A stretch of DNA of 64,000 nucleotides. Source: Geosiphon pyriformis. Its lineage: Eukaryota; Glomeromycota; Glomeromycetes; Archaeosporales; Geosiphonaceae. Positions within the stretch are counted from its first letter, which is position 1. Each line of letters starts with the position of its first letter. The notes beneath the pieces were generated by a model. The model saw only the letters and a list, made by a program, of their open reading frames with translations, had not been told where the DNA came from and ran no database searches. Position numbers and translations under genes: made by a program. Positions 33,702-44,580 of the stretch are shown here, piece after piece. Location of the stretch: the NCBI GenBank assembly GCA_016748015.1, contig JAAOMT010000762.1, positions 1 to 64,000 of the forward strand, written 5' to 3'.

Positions 33702-35198
33702 TCATTTTATTTTTTTCTTGATGAACTCATCATTGCGGCAATTGGATTGATATAGCTTTAGATGGATGGGACGAGTTTCTCTGGTGGTGATGATGTGTTG
33801 TATCATATGAGTTTGTCCAGGGGTATAACCTTCTTTTGAGATAACTGGGCTGTTTCTAGCCAGCAGATTTTCAATGTCTATTCTTCTTTCTTCTGAAGAG
33901 GGTTCTCTTTGTTCTACAACTAGTGATTGGATCTTAGGTGGTTTATTTTCAAAGAACTTTTGGACTTCTTTCAATTCTTCTCTAAGTATCAAATTGATTG
34001 GTTCCCAATCTTTGTAATAGATTAGGCATGATTTGCATTCATCACTTGGAGAATACAAGGGTTGGTTGCACCAGCACTGGGCACAAAGACCATGTCACCA
34101 ATAACAATACTTGGCTTTCTTGCCAGGTTTTTGGTCAAAAGTTCTTCTAAAGATATCATAGTAGGACCAGCAAATTAGCTTGTTGTTTACAATGATTCCC
34201 TTTTTATCAGCTTTAACATTGTTTAGTGGCTTGCCATTGCTGGTAAAGGTGGTGTAGGCAAGTTCAGCAGTTTCTTTTTGTTCTTTTTGTTCATCTTTTT
34301 CATCACTCTCTTCATTATCTGATTCCTCTGATTGCTCATCTTCTTGATTTTGTTTGCTTGCTAAAGGAGTTGTCTAATGGCGACATTTAACCACAATGGG
34401 TTTTTCACCACATCTTATGGTTAGCTCACAAAGTTCATAGTCGAGTAAGGCTTTTGTTTTCTTGAGCCACTCATTGTCAACAATGATGGTGTATTTTTTA
34501 GCTTCAGAAACTTCCATGTCAGTTTCAATACTGATGTCATTGATGCAGACACGAATAGCTTTGGCAATGCCCAGACCTTTCTTCTTGTCACCATGTACGT
34601 TGGTCATTGGTCAGGTGGAAGGCTCATCAATTTTTCTGCCAATTGCTTCAAGAAAGTGTTTGACAATTACACTAACAGATAATCCACTGTTTAGGATCAA
34701 GTCAATGAAGTAACCAGCCACTTGTGCTTTGCAAATTAGAGGAGTGACATTGTTGTTGTCAACAAGTTCAGCTTGGCGAGGGTGTTTATTGGTCTTTGGT
34801 GTTTTCTTCTTGGGGATTAGAGATTTGTGGAGATCTTTTCTGAACTGTGAATGGATCATTAACTGGCCAAAGGTAATATGTGCTGGGGTTTCCATGAGAT
34901 CTTTGACAACAGAATAGGGTTCAGATTTTTGTACAATTTCTGGGGGTTCCAACTTTGGAGGGTTCTTAAAAACTTTGGCTTTTGGTGGCTCATTGTTATC
35001 AGCAGTGGAAGTTGAGGCTTTGTTGAGATCTAGAATGAAATCAACCTTGGCTTTCTTCTTTTTTCTTGTTGATTCAGAAGTGTTGATTGCTAATTCATCC
35101 ATGTCATAGTTATCATCAGTTAAGTTAAAAGCGAAAAAAGGGTTTTCTTCTGATTGGCTTGCACTCTTACCGTTTTGAGGTGCACCTACCAGTTTAAA
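33702..35198 (-). pseudogene. Protease copy 2 and protease-RT linker of G4
   Basis: Starts in the C-terminal codons of Gag (DSLVEATVYQPLNW-TAG) and repeats the slippery site at 35192, then MDELAINTSESTRKKKKAKVDF, LILNSGLSVSVIVK (catalytic Asp changed to Asn), VNDINGEWLKK-type flap, the acidic linker, and a stop-interrupted Cys cluster (CAQCWCNQ... DECKSC). RT follows at 33701. Confidence 0.82.
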
Positions 35199-36193
35199 GG
35201 CTGATAGACTGTGGCTTCAACTAGAGAATCCTTTCCATTGCTGGTAAAGGTAGTATAGGCGAGTTCAGCAGTTTCTTCTTGTTTTTTTTGTTTTTCTTCA
35301 TCATCATTCTCTTCATCCTTTGATTTATCTGATTGTTCTTCTTCTTGGTTCTGCTTGGTTGCTGGAGGGGTTGTCCAATGGCAACACTTAACCACAATGG
35401 GCTTCTCACCACATCTTATGGTTAGTTCACACAGTTCATAGTCAAGCAGTGTCTTTGCTTTCTTGAGCCATTCATTACCAACAATGATGGTGTATTCCTT
35501 GGCTTCAGAAACTTCCATGTCAGTTTCAATGCTAATGCCATTGATTCGGACAGGAACAGCTTTGGCTATGCCCAGACCTTTCTTCTTATCACCATGTATA
35601 TTGGTCATTGGTCGTGTGGAGGGTTTGTCAATTTTTCTGTCAATTGCTTCTAAAATATGTTTGGCAATGACACTAACAGATGACCCACTGTCTAAGATCA
35701 AGTCAATGAAATAACCAGCCACTTGGGCTTTACAAATCAATGGAGTGACAGTGCTGTTATCAGCAAGTCCAGCTTGGCAAGGGTGTTTGTTGGTTTTTGG
35801 TGTTTTCTTTTTGGAGATCAAGGATTTGTGGAGATCTTTTCTAAACTGTGGATGGGTCATTAATTGGCCAAAGGTAATGTGTGCTGGGGTTTCCATAAGA
35901 TCTTTAACCATAGAATAGGGTCCAGATTTTTGTACAATTTCTGGGGGTTCCAACTTTGGAGGATTCTTAAATACTTTAGCCTTTGGTGGCTCATTGTTAT
36001 TAGCAGTGGAAGTTAAGGCTTTGTTGGGATCTAGAACGAAATCAACCTTGGCTTTCTTTTTCTTTCTGGTTGATTCAGAGGTGTTGATTGCTAATTCATC
36101 TATGTCATGATCATCATCAGTTAGGTTAAAAGCAAAAAAGGAGTTTTCTTCTGGTTGGCTTGCACTCTCACCCTTTAGAGGTGTGCCTACCAG
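34250..36193 (-). repeat. Tandem duplication of the protease segment in G4
   Basis: Two head-to-tail copies of about 1 kb: Gag C-terminus, slippery site, protease and acidic linker. The junction near 35236-35240 joins GAATCCT(Gag end) to TTCCATTGCTGG (linker end) with only CCA in common. The copies differ by many substitutions, so the duplication is not recent. Confidence 0.85.
35192..35198 (-). promoter_or_regulatory. -1 frameshift slippery heptamer, G4 second copy
   Basis: CAG CCT TTA AAC TGG TAG: the codon before TTA is CCT here, CAT in the other G4 copy, so only the T demanded by the heptamer is constant. Confidence 0.7.
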
Positions 36194-36199
36194 TTTAAA
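35240..36199 (-). pseudogene. Protease copy 1 of G4
   Basis: -1 frame continuation from Gag: STRKKKKAKVDFVLDPNKALTS, then 35240-35953 open with YFIDLILDSGSSVSVIAK (catalytic Asp present), RPMTNIHGDKKKGLG, YTIIVGNEWLKKAKTLLDYELC and an acidic Glu/Asp-rich linker. It stops at ELAYTTFTSNG, where instead of KPLDNVKAD the sequence re-enters the Gag C-terminus. This is the better preserved of the two protease copies. Confidence 0.85.
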
Positions 36200-37740
36200 T
36201 GCTGATAAACAGTAGCTTCAATTAGGGGATCCTCTCCAAAGAAATTGATGTTGGCATAATTGGATCTTTGATTGGGAGCATTATTGTTGTTGGGTCTATT
36301 GTTCTGATTATTATTATTTCTGGGAGCTGGAGGGGGCAAGGGAGGATTGTTGCAATCTCTTGAGAAATGGCCGGTTAATCCACATCTATAGCACACAGAT
36401 AGGCCACAATTTTGCTGTCTTTGGTAAGGGGTTTGCTGAGATTGATTAAAACGTGGTTCATATCTGGGTTTTTGTAGTTGTTGGTTATCTTTAACTGCTT
36501 GTGCCAAAGGTTCTAATAATTGGGCAAAATTGGCTGTGAGTCTATCAATTAATTGTTCATTTGGATCTTGAGTTTGGGCAGCAAAAGAGACAGCAGCCAT
36601 TTGAGGAGCAGGAGCCATAACAGGAGCAGGAGCAAAAATTGGAAGTATAAATCCCAAATGTATTCTTTGGTTGTCTTCAATTCATTGGGCAAGTTCAATG
36701 GCCATGTCCATTGTAGAATTGTCTTTCAGGACCAAGAGAGGCCAAAGAGCATAAGATAAGTCGGTTCTTAATCCTTTTATGAAGGAATGAATTTTTTGCT
36801 CTTCTGTCCAATTTCTTCCAGAGTCTACATGCTTAATTAACTTTCTGATTGCTTTAGCATATTCAGTTACAACTTCACCAAGGTCTTGAGTTCTTCTTTC
36901 TAATTCCATACGCCATTTTGAGATTAAGATGGGAGTTCTAAATTTAGTTTCAAATCGGATAGTGAAAGAGGTGTTGTCTTCTCCAGCATTTGTTGGTGCC
37001 CATCTTATAATTCTTTGCTGAGCATTGGCATTGGTTTCTTGTGAGAACCAAGTAGCAGGAGAGCCTTGGAGATAGCCACCAACAATTTGGAACTTGTATT
37101 CATTATCATATTGGTTTGCTGTGGCAGCTCTTTCAAAATCATCCAACCATTCAATTGGATCTTGGGCATTACCTCTGAATAATAGTAATGGGGTGTTGTT
37201 TCTTTGCCCTAAAGCAGTCTGTATACCTTGGAGGGTGATCAGAATGTTTTGTTGCAGAGGGTCTTGAGCCATTGGTTCAGGTGTAACTGTTTGTGTGGAG
37301 TGTTCTGATTCACTTGAAAAGAGATTAAAAACAGGAGCAATTTGATAGCTTTCTTTTTTTGTTTCAAGAGAAGTTTCTGTTGATTGATGGACAGCAATCC
37401 AAATGTGGATTTGATGATTCAGATATTCGAGATCAGGAGGCTGTTGTTCAAAGATTGTAGAATATAAGAGCTGATTGATATTGTTGTTTCTTTCTTCAAA
37501 GTTGTCTTCAAAATAAACTTGATTAAAGTAATAGGTTGTATAGGCTATATAGGTTTCAGCTGAATGCTCGTTTAGGAACCAGTTCCAAAAGTCTTGGAAT
37601 TGTTTACTGGATTGTTTTTCAACAGGAAAGCAGATCAAGCAAGAGGGCAGGAGATTGAGTTCAATAAAGTTTGAGTCATTTCTATTGTGTGCTGCAAAGT
37701 GTTCTTCTGATTGCTGTGGCAGGTATGAATAATCACCCAT
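36187..37740 (-). pseudogene. Gag of G4
   Basis: ATG 37740, MGDYSYLPQQSEEHFAAHN; 352 codons to a TGA at 36682 (LAQ-stop-IEDNQRMH, Arg expected), then 36187-36657. The N-terminal part has FWNWFLNEH; the capsid-like core has DPIEWLDDFERAATANQYDNEYKFQIVGGYLQ, ATWFSQ, FRTPILISKWRMELERRTQ, EYAKAIRKLIK; a Pro/Ala-rich linker; a CCHC knuckle CYRCGLTGHFSRDC; and an Asn-rich tail. About 510 residues in all. Gag assembles the particle and binds element RNA. Confidence 0.9.
36193..36199 (-). promoter_or_regulatory. -1 frameshift slippery heptamer, G4 first copy
   Basis: CAG CAT TTA AAC TGG TAG in the Gag frame, followed by a CACC(TCTAAAG)GGTG hairpin nine bases downstream. Confidence 0.75.
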
Positions 37741-37769
37741 ACAATAAGAAAATAAGTGAATTTTGACAA

Positions 37770-37786
37770 CCTCACAGGGAGCACCA
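37770..37786 (-). promoter_or_regulatory. Primer-binding site of G4
   Basis: TGGTGCTCCCTGTGAGG on the minus strand, six bases inside the 5' LTR. Same place and nearly the same bases as in G3, G5 and G6. Confidence 0.65.
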
Positions 37787-37792
37787 CTTTTA

Positions 37793-38479
37793 TGTTATGG
37801 GTTGGAGTAACAAGCTAACGGATAGCAAGGGAAAACAGGATTGTAGGATGATGGAAATAATCAAAGAGAATTCAACTTCAATGAGCAAATTGAATGAGTA
37901 TGGATTCAATGTGTAAGATCAGTCTCATAAAATATCTCAGTCACTATTCTTTTCAAAAGGTAACAAGGGAATCTAAAAGTAAAGAGATAGTTCGTACTGT
38001 TAACAATTGATAACCGCTAGTATAATTCTATGCCTCATGTCAGCACTCTTAGAATTCAATATCAGGTATCAACTTGTGCTCTTCAGTCACGTTTATTCAA
38101 ATAATCTTCAAATACTGCAATTACACATTTTAGGAAAGTGCCAACAAGTAATCTTTTATCCAAAAGATGTTCAGATACTTGAAGGTAGGGAAAGAGAAAT
38201 TAGTGATAAGAGAATGTTTCAGATGGAAGTTTGTTATTTTATTTCTTTGATTGTCTTGATTTCTTACATTGATATTTTTCTACAGCTAAGAGACTTATCT
38301 CTTATATATCTATTGAAAGTGGTCAACAACCAGGTTATTGATCAGGTCAATGATCAGGTCAACAGTCAGGTCATTGATCAGATCAATGATCACTATTTAA
38401 AAATAGGGTGGCTAATTATATGACATCAGTGGCTAATACATGTGATAACTAATAAAAACTATGAGTTTCAACCGTAACA
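37793..38479 (-). repeat. 5' LTR of G4
   Basis: 687 bp, TGTTACGGTTG... to ...CCATAACA on the minus strand; six U3 repeat units at about 38320-38392, TATA-like TATATAAG near 38300, AATAAA-type signal. The right edge abuts a LINE crumb at 38480. Confidence 0.88.
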
Positions 38480-38629
38480 ATAGTACCAATTTTCCAAGTA
38501 TTGTTATTGGAGTAGTTCTGTTTTGTGTTGGAATCAGGTGTGCTACACATTATCTGTTTCCATAGATTTAGGTTCTTCAGCAGTAAACCTGCTCCAGCTA
38601 CTCTGTTTTTTCACTTGCTTCAGTAACTT
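38480..38629 (-). pseudogene. LINE fragment spanning the ORF1/ORF2 junction
   Basis: 150 bp matching 16240-16390 of the full LINE by eye, including the ORF1 stop/ORF2 start overlap (one ATG is ATA). It is cut on the left by the LTR of G4 and on the right by the poly(T) of the HAL-like insertion. Confidence 0.82.
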
Positions 38630-38630
38630 C

Positions 38631-38958
38631 TTTTTTTTTTTTTATGTTAACATATAGCTATGCTGGTCATTTATTAATTAAGCCACAGTAATGTGATGGT
38701 TTCACAAAGCCAGCTTACCCAATAATACAAAAATCACAAGATGCAGCTAACCACAAGTGGAAAGCTCTAACTACATGCTAGTACTACTTTTGCTACCTAA
38801 TGTATCAAACATATCTAATTCATACATCTTACCTATAATGCTAACAAGCTCATGACTATTCTTAACCATACCATTCATCCACTTAGCAGTTTGATCAGAA
38901 CTGGATTTGATTCTGGAAGGCTGATCTTCCCATAGTTGTATCATAACATCAAAGGTAT
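38631..38958 (-). mobile_element. 3' end of HAL-like copy 3
   Basis: Poly(T) 38631-38643, then the family's 3' tail and the last about 60 codons of ORF1 (stop TAG at 38771-38773). The remainder of the insertion resumes at 47276 after two gypsy insertions: the bases on both sides restore AAAGGTATTATCATAAAC as in HAL-like copy 6. Confidence 0.85.
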
Positions 38959-39668
38959 TGTTACGGGTTGGAGTAACAAACTAACAGATAGCAAGGGAGA
39001 ACAAGATTGTAAGGTGATGAAAATAATCAAAGGGAATTCAACTTCAATGAGTAAATTGAATGAGTATGGATTCAATGTGTGAGATCAGTCTCATAAATAT
39101 CTCAGTCACTATTCTTTTCAAAAGGTAACAAGAGAATCTAAAAGTAGAGAGATAGTTCGTACTGTCAACAATTGATAACTGCTGGTATAATTCTATGCCT
39201 CACGTCAGCACTCTTAGAATTCAATATCAGATATCAACTTGTGCTCTTCAGTTATGTTTATTCAAATAATCCTCAAATACTGCAATTACATGTTTCAGGA
39301 AAGTGCCAACAAGTAATTTTTTATCCAAAAGATGTTCAGATACTTAAAGGTAGGGAAATGGAAATTAGTGATAAGAAAATGTTTGAAATGGAAGTTTGTT
39401 ATTTTATTTCTTTGATTGTCTTGATTCCTTATATTGATATTTTTCTACAGCTAAGAGACTCATCACTTATATATCTATTGAAAGTGGTCAATGACCAGAT
39501 CAATGATTAAGTTATCGATCAGGTCAATGATCAGGTCAATGATCAGGTCAATGGTCAGGTCATTAATCAGGTCAATGATCACTATTTAAAAATAGGGTGG
39601 CTAATTATATGACATCAGTGGCTAATACATGTGATAACTAATAAAAACTATAAGTTTCAACTGTAACA
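38959..39668 (-). repeat. Solo Ty3/gypsy LTR with 4-bp target duplication
   Basis: 710 bp, TGTTACAGTTG... to ...CCCGTAACA on the minus strand, eight U3 repeat units (about 39485-39590), flanked by GTAT on both sides (38955-38958 and 39669-39672). No internal region accompanies it, so it arose by LTR-LTR recombination of a former full element. Confidence 0.88.
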
Positions 39669-39675
39669 GTATTAT

Positions 39676-40341
39676 TGTTACAGTTGAAACACATAGTTTT
39701 TATTAATTATTACATGTATTAGCCACTGATGTCATATAATTAGCCACCCTATTTTTAGATAGTGATCGTTGACCTGATCAATGACCTGATCATTGACCTG
39801 ATTATTGACCTGGTCGTTGACCACTTTAGATAGCTATATAAGTGATGATTCCCTTAGCTGTAGAAAGACATGATCAAAGTAACAAAATAAACAATATCAA
39901 TTACTTCCTCTCATAATCGCTTATTCCCCTTTCCTTACCTTCAAGTATCTACTTGTTGGCATTCACATATCTTATCTTTTCCCCTTCTTGATTTGTATTT
40001 GTTAGAATTAGCCTGAGAAGCAATTGGCTTGCTCTTGTAATTCATTGAATAAAGAAACAATTGAAAAGTACAATGATACCTGTTATTGATTCTAAGAATT
40101 GCCTAGTTGAGACATAGAATAATAGCAGTGGTGTTATCTTGTTGACAATCACGGACTATTCCTCTACCTTCAGATTTAAGAAAAGATTAGCGACTGTGAT
40201 TTTTATGAGACTGATCATGCACATTGAATTCTTACTTATTCAATTCACTCCCTTATTGTAATTCCCTCTTTGTTTATTTCCATCACCATACAATACTGTT
40301 CTCCCTTGCTATTTGTTAGCTTGTTACTCCAACCCATAACA
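39676..40341 (+). repeat. 5' LTR of G5
   Basis: 666 bp, TGTTACAGTTG to ACCCATAACA. Five U3 repeat units at 39766-39822, TATA box CTATATAAG at 39834-39842, AATAAA near 40050. Confidence 0.93.
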
Positions 40342-40347
40342 TAAAAG

Positions 40348-40364
40348 TGGTGCTCTCTGTGAGG
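40348..40364 (+). promoter_or_regulatory. Primer-binding site of G5
   Basis: TGGTGCTCTCTGTGAGG, six bases after the LTR. TGG complements a tRNA CCA end; the implied tRNA acceptor begins GCTCNCT. The identity of the tRNA is not established. Confidence 0.65.
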
Positions 40365-40393
40365 TTGTCAAAATTCACTTATTTCTTCATTGT

Positions 40394-41706
40394 ATGGGTG
40401 ATTACTCATATCTGCCACAGCAATCAGAAGAACACTTTGTAGCATACAACAGAAACAACCAAAGTTTCATTGAACTTAATCCTCTGCCCTCCTGCTTGAT
40501 CTGCTTCCCCCTTGAAGAACAATCAAGTAAACAATTCCAAAACTTTTGGAACTGGTTCCTGAACGAGCATTTAGCTGAAACCTACACAGCTTATACAACC
40601 TATTACTTTGACCAAGCTTATTTTGAAAATGACTTTGAAGAAAGAAACAACAGTATCAATCAGCTCTTATATTCTGCAACCTTTGAACAACAGCCCCCTG
40701 ATTTCGAATATCTGAATCATCAAATCCACATTTGGATTACTGCCCATCAAGCAACTGAAACTCCCTTTAAAACAGAAAAAGAAAGCTACCAAACTGCCCC
40801 TGTTTTTGATTTTTTATCAAGCAAATCAGACTCATCTACACAAACAGTTACCTCTGAACCAATGGCTAATGACCCCATACAAGCAAACATTCTGGCCGCC
40901 CTCCAAGGTATACAAACTGCTCTAGGGCGAAGAAACAACACCCCAATACCATTATTTAGAAGTGATGCACAAGATCCAATTGAATGGTTGGATGACTTTG
41001 AAAGAGCTGCTACAGCCAATCAATATAATGATGAGTACAAGTTCCAAATTGTTGGTGGCTACCTTCAAGGATCTCCTGCTACCTGGTTCTCACAAGAAAC
41101 AGATGCCAATGTCCAGCAAAGAATCGTTAGATGGACACCAGCAAATGTGGGAGAAATCAACACTTCTTTCACTACCCGGTTTGAAAACAAGTTCAGAACC
41201 CCAATATTAATATCAAAATGGCATATGGAATTGGAAAGAAGAACCCAAGGTCCCAGTGAAGTTGTAACCAAATACGCCAAAGCAATCAGAAAGTTAATCA
41301 AATGAGTAGACACTGGAAGAAATTGGACAGAAGAGCAGAAAATTCACTCCTTCACAAAAGGATTGAGAACTGATCTATTGTATGCTCTTTGGCCCCTCCT
41401 GGCCCTGAAAGATAATCCCACCATGGATATGGCCATTGAATTAGCACAAAGAATTAAAGACAACCAAAGGATGCACTTGGGATCCACACTACCAGTTTTT
41501 GCTCCTGTTCCTGTCATGGCTCCTGCCCCTTAAATGGCTACTACTTCTTTTGCCACTCACACTCAAGATCCAAATGAACAGTTAATAGACAGACTCACAG
41601 CAAATCTTGTTCGGTTATTAGAACCCTTAGCCCAAGCAGTCAGAGAAAATCAGCAACCACAAAGACCCAGATTTGAACCACGCTTCAATCAGCCCCAGCA
41701 ACCACC
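40394..41706 (+). pseudogene. Gag of G5, interrupted and running into the gap
   Basis: ATG 40394 in TTGTATGGGTG, first ATG after the leader. 303 codons (FWNWFLNEHLAETYTAY, DPIEWLDDFERAATANQYNDEYKFQ, ATWFSQET, FRTPILISKWHMELERRTQ) to a TGA at 41303-41305 (His in G4, probably a CGA origin), continuing in frame to 41706 with a TAA at 41531-41533. The nucleocapsid knuckle and the frameshift site lie in the gap. Confidence 0.88.
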
Positions 41707-42001
41707 NNNNNNNNNNNNNNNNNNNNNNNNNNNNNNNNNNNNNNNNNNNNNNNNNNNNNNNNNNNNNNNNNNNNNNNNNNNNNNNNNNNNNNNNNNNNNN
41801 NNNNNNNNNNNNNNNNNNNNNNNNNNNNNNNNNNNNNNNNNNNNNNNNNNNNNNNNNNNNNNNNNNNNNNNNNNNNNNNNNNNNNNNNNNNNNNNNNNNN
41901 NNNNNNNNNNNNNNNNNNNNNNNNNNNNNNNNNNNNNNNNNNNNNNNNNNNNNNNNNNNNNNNNNNNNNNNNNNNNNNNNNNNNNNNNNNNNNNNNNNNN
42001 N
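41707..42001. other. Assembly gap (295 N)
   Basis: Run of N. By comparison with G4 and G6 it should hold the CCHC knuckle, the end of Gag, the slippery heptamer and the first protease-frame codons. Confidence 0.99.
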
Positions 42002-42003
42002 TC

Positions 42004-44515
42004 GTTCTAGACCCCAATAAAGCTTCTACATCAACTGCTGACAACAATGAGCCCCCAAAAGCCAAAGTTTTCAAGAACCCTCCAAAGTTGGAACCCCTAG
42101 AAATAGTACAAAAATCTGGTCCCTATTCTGTTGTCAAAGACCTTATGGAAACCCCAGCACATATAACCTTTGGCCAATTGATGACCCATCCACAATTCAG
42201 AAAAGATCTTCGCAAATCTCTGATTCCAAAGAAAAAGACACCCAAAACCAACAAACACCCTCGCCAAGCTGGACTTGCTGACAATAGCAATGTCACTCCT
42301 CTAATTTGTAAAGCCCAAGTGGCTGGCTACTTCATCAATTTGATCCTAGACAGTGGATCATCTGTTAGTATTATTGCCAAACACTTTCTTGAAGCAATTG
42401 GCAGAAAAATTGATGAACCATCCACACGACCAATGACCAATATGCATGGTGATAAGAAAAAAGGGCTTGGCATAGCCAAAGCTATTCCTGTCTGCATCAA
42501 TGGCATCAGCATTGAAACTGATATAGAAGTGTCTAAAGCAAAAGAATACACCATCATTGTTGGCAATGAATGGCTCAAGAAAGCAAAGGCTTTGCTTGAT
42601 TATGAACTCTGTGAACTAACCATCAGATGTGGTGAGAAACCCATTGTGGTTAAGTGTCACCATTGGACAACTTCCCCAGTACCCAAGCAGAGTCCAGAAG
42701 AAAATGAATTAGATGAATCAGATAATGAAAAAAGTGAGGAAGAAGAAGAACAAGAAGAACAAGAAAAAACTGCTGAACTCGCCTATACCATCTTCACTAG
42801 CAATGACAAACCACTGGATAATGTCAAGGCAGATAAAGAAAGAATTATTGTCAATGGCAAGCTGATCTGCTGGCCTTATTATGACATGCTCAGAAGAACC
42901 TTTGACAGAAAGCCAGGCAAGAAAGCCAAATACAGTTATTGGTGGCATGGTCCTTATGCCCAGTGCTGGTGCGACAAACCGTTGTACTCTCCTAGTGATG
43001 AATGCATGTCCTGCCTGATCTATTACAAAGATTGGGAACCAATCAGCTTGATACCCCGAGAGGAAATAAAAGAAGTGCAAAAGTCCTTTGAAAACAAACC
43101 ACCTGAAATCCAATCACTGGTTGTAAAACAAAGAAAACCCTCTCCAGAAGAAAGAAAAGTAGACATTGAAAACCTGCTGGCTAGAAACAGCCCAGTTATC
43201 TCAAAAGAAGATGAACCTCCTGGACATACACATGTAATACAACACACCATCATCACCAGAGAAACTCGCCCTATCCATTTGAAGCCCTATCAATCCAACA
43301 GGCGCAATGATGAGTTTATAAAAAAGGAAATAACCCGAATGAAAACCCTTGGATTCATACAGGAAACCAAGAGTGAATGGGCATTTCCAGTTGTAGTGGT
43401 ATTTAAGAAAGGAGGAACCTTACGCTTTTGTGTTGACTATCGCCAATTAAATGTCATTACTGAAAGAGACATGTACCCACTTCCCAAGATTGATGCAATG
43501 CTAGACCAATTCCATGGTGCCGCTTTCTTCTCAACTATTGACTTAACTGCTGGATTCTGGCAAGTAGAGATGGATCCAGAAAGCAGAAAGAAAACTGCCT
43601 TCATCACCAAGTATGGTATCTACAAATTCACAGTCATGCCTTTTGGTCTCACAAATGCTCCTCCCACATTTCAATGCTTAATAGACAAAGTATTTGAATC
43701 AGTAAAAGAAAACTTTGTTCTAGTCTACTTGGACGACATAATGGTATACTCAAAAACACCTTGAACATTTGCAAAAGGTTTTTGACCTCCTTAGAAATGC
43801 TGGTCTCAAGATCAATCCAATCAAATCATTCTTTGGACGTCAATCCACCCAGTTCCTTGGCCATCTTATTACAAAAGATGGAATCTTCCCTGATCCAGCC
43901 AAAATTGAAAAAGTTCAAAACATTAGACAACCAATGAATGTTCATGAACTACGCTCTTTTCTTGGTTTGGCCTTTTATTATTGCAAGTTTGTCAAGGATT
44001 TCTCCAAAATCGCTGCTTCTCTCAATCAGCTACTTAGGAAAAACATCAATTATCACTGGAGCACTCATCAACAAAAAGCATTTGAAATTCTGAAGGAAAA
44101 ACTGGTTACAGAACCCATCCTCATGCAACCTAATATGGATCAACCTTTTATCCTCCACACTGATGCATCTGGCTATGGACTTGGTGCTGTTCTTTCCCAA
44201 AAAGATGAAGATAACAGAGAACACGTCATAGCATATGCCAGTAGAACTCTCACACCAGCAGAAAGGAACTACTCAGTTACTGAGCAGGAATGCTTAGCAG
44301 TAGTTTGGGCTACCAGCTACTGGGACAAATATCTTAAATTTTTGGTGGTAACAGATCACCAAGCTTTGGTTTGGCTACACAACAAAAGAAATCTGGAACA
44401 TAAACAGATAACTCGCTGGATACTCCACTTGGACGAATTTGACTATGACATTCAACACCGCAAAAGAGCTAATCATCAAAACGCTGATGCTTTCTCCAGA
44501 TTTACTATCCAGTGA
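42004..44515 (+). pseudogene. Protease-RT-RNase H of G5
   Basis: Protease: YFINLILDSGSSVSIIAKHFLEAIGRKID, YTIIVGNEWLKKAKALLDYELC. Acidic linker, then a Cys cluster CAQCWCDK...DECMSC. RT: CVDYRQLNVITERDMYPLPKIDAML, DLTAGFWQVEMDPESRKKTAF, FGLTNAPPTFQ, YLDD at 43726-43737. An 11-bp deletion at about 43757 (AAAAA next to CACC) ends the frame at 43764; 43769-44515 continues with the thumb and RNase H (LHTDASGYGLGAVLSQKDED, ECLAVVWATSYWDKY, LVVTDHQALVWL). It ends TIQ-TGA-TAG at 44513. Apart from the deletion this is the best pol in the window. Confidence 0.93.
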
Positions 44516-44580
44516 TAGTAAAACCCTCTCAAACCAAACCAACTTAATTATTTGTAACTCCCCCACAAACAAACACAATA

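Larger units (their letters stand above)
29832..38479 (-). mobile_element. Ty3/gypsy element G4, full length with internal duplication
   Basis: 8648 bp with both LTRs (29832-30471 and 37793-38479), primer-binding site, Gag, two copies of the protease segment, RT-RNase H, integrase and ORF3. Without the extra protease segment it would be about 7.66 kb, like G5 (7.6 kb). Gag has one stop near 36680, RT is YLDN, and integrase has a TGA after FYLLYG. Confidence 0.92.

Noticed and set aside
39480-39590. Regular short repeats that could suggest a CRISPR-like array
   Set aside because: Units are 12 bp without spacers, lie in LTR U3 upstream of TATA, and the genome is eukaryotic.
41534-42074. Open frames crossing the N run on both strands
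   Set aside because: They are open only because N codons cannot be stops; the real content is the Gag end and protease start.
44505-44580. Small intron joining RNase H to integrase (GTRAYAG donor-like, CTAAC branch-like, TTAG acceptor-like)
   Set aside because: Removing the only plausible about 42-base intron leaves the wrong frame for integrase in G1 and G4, and G5 has lost the AG.
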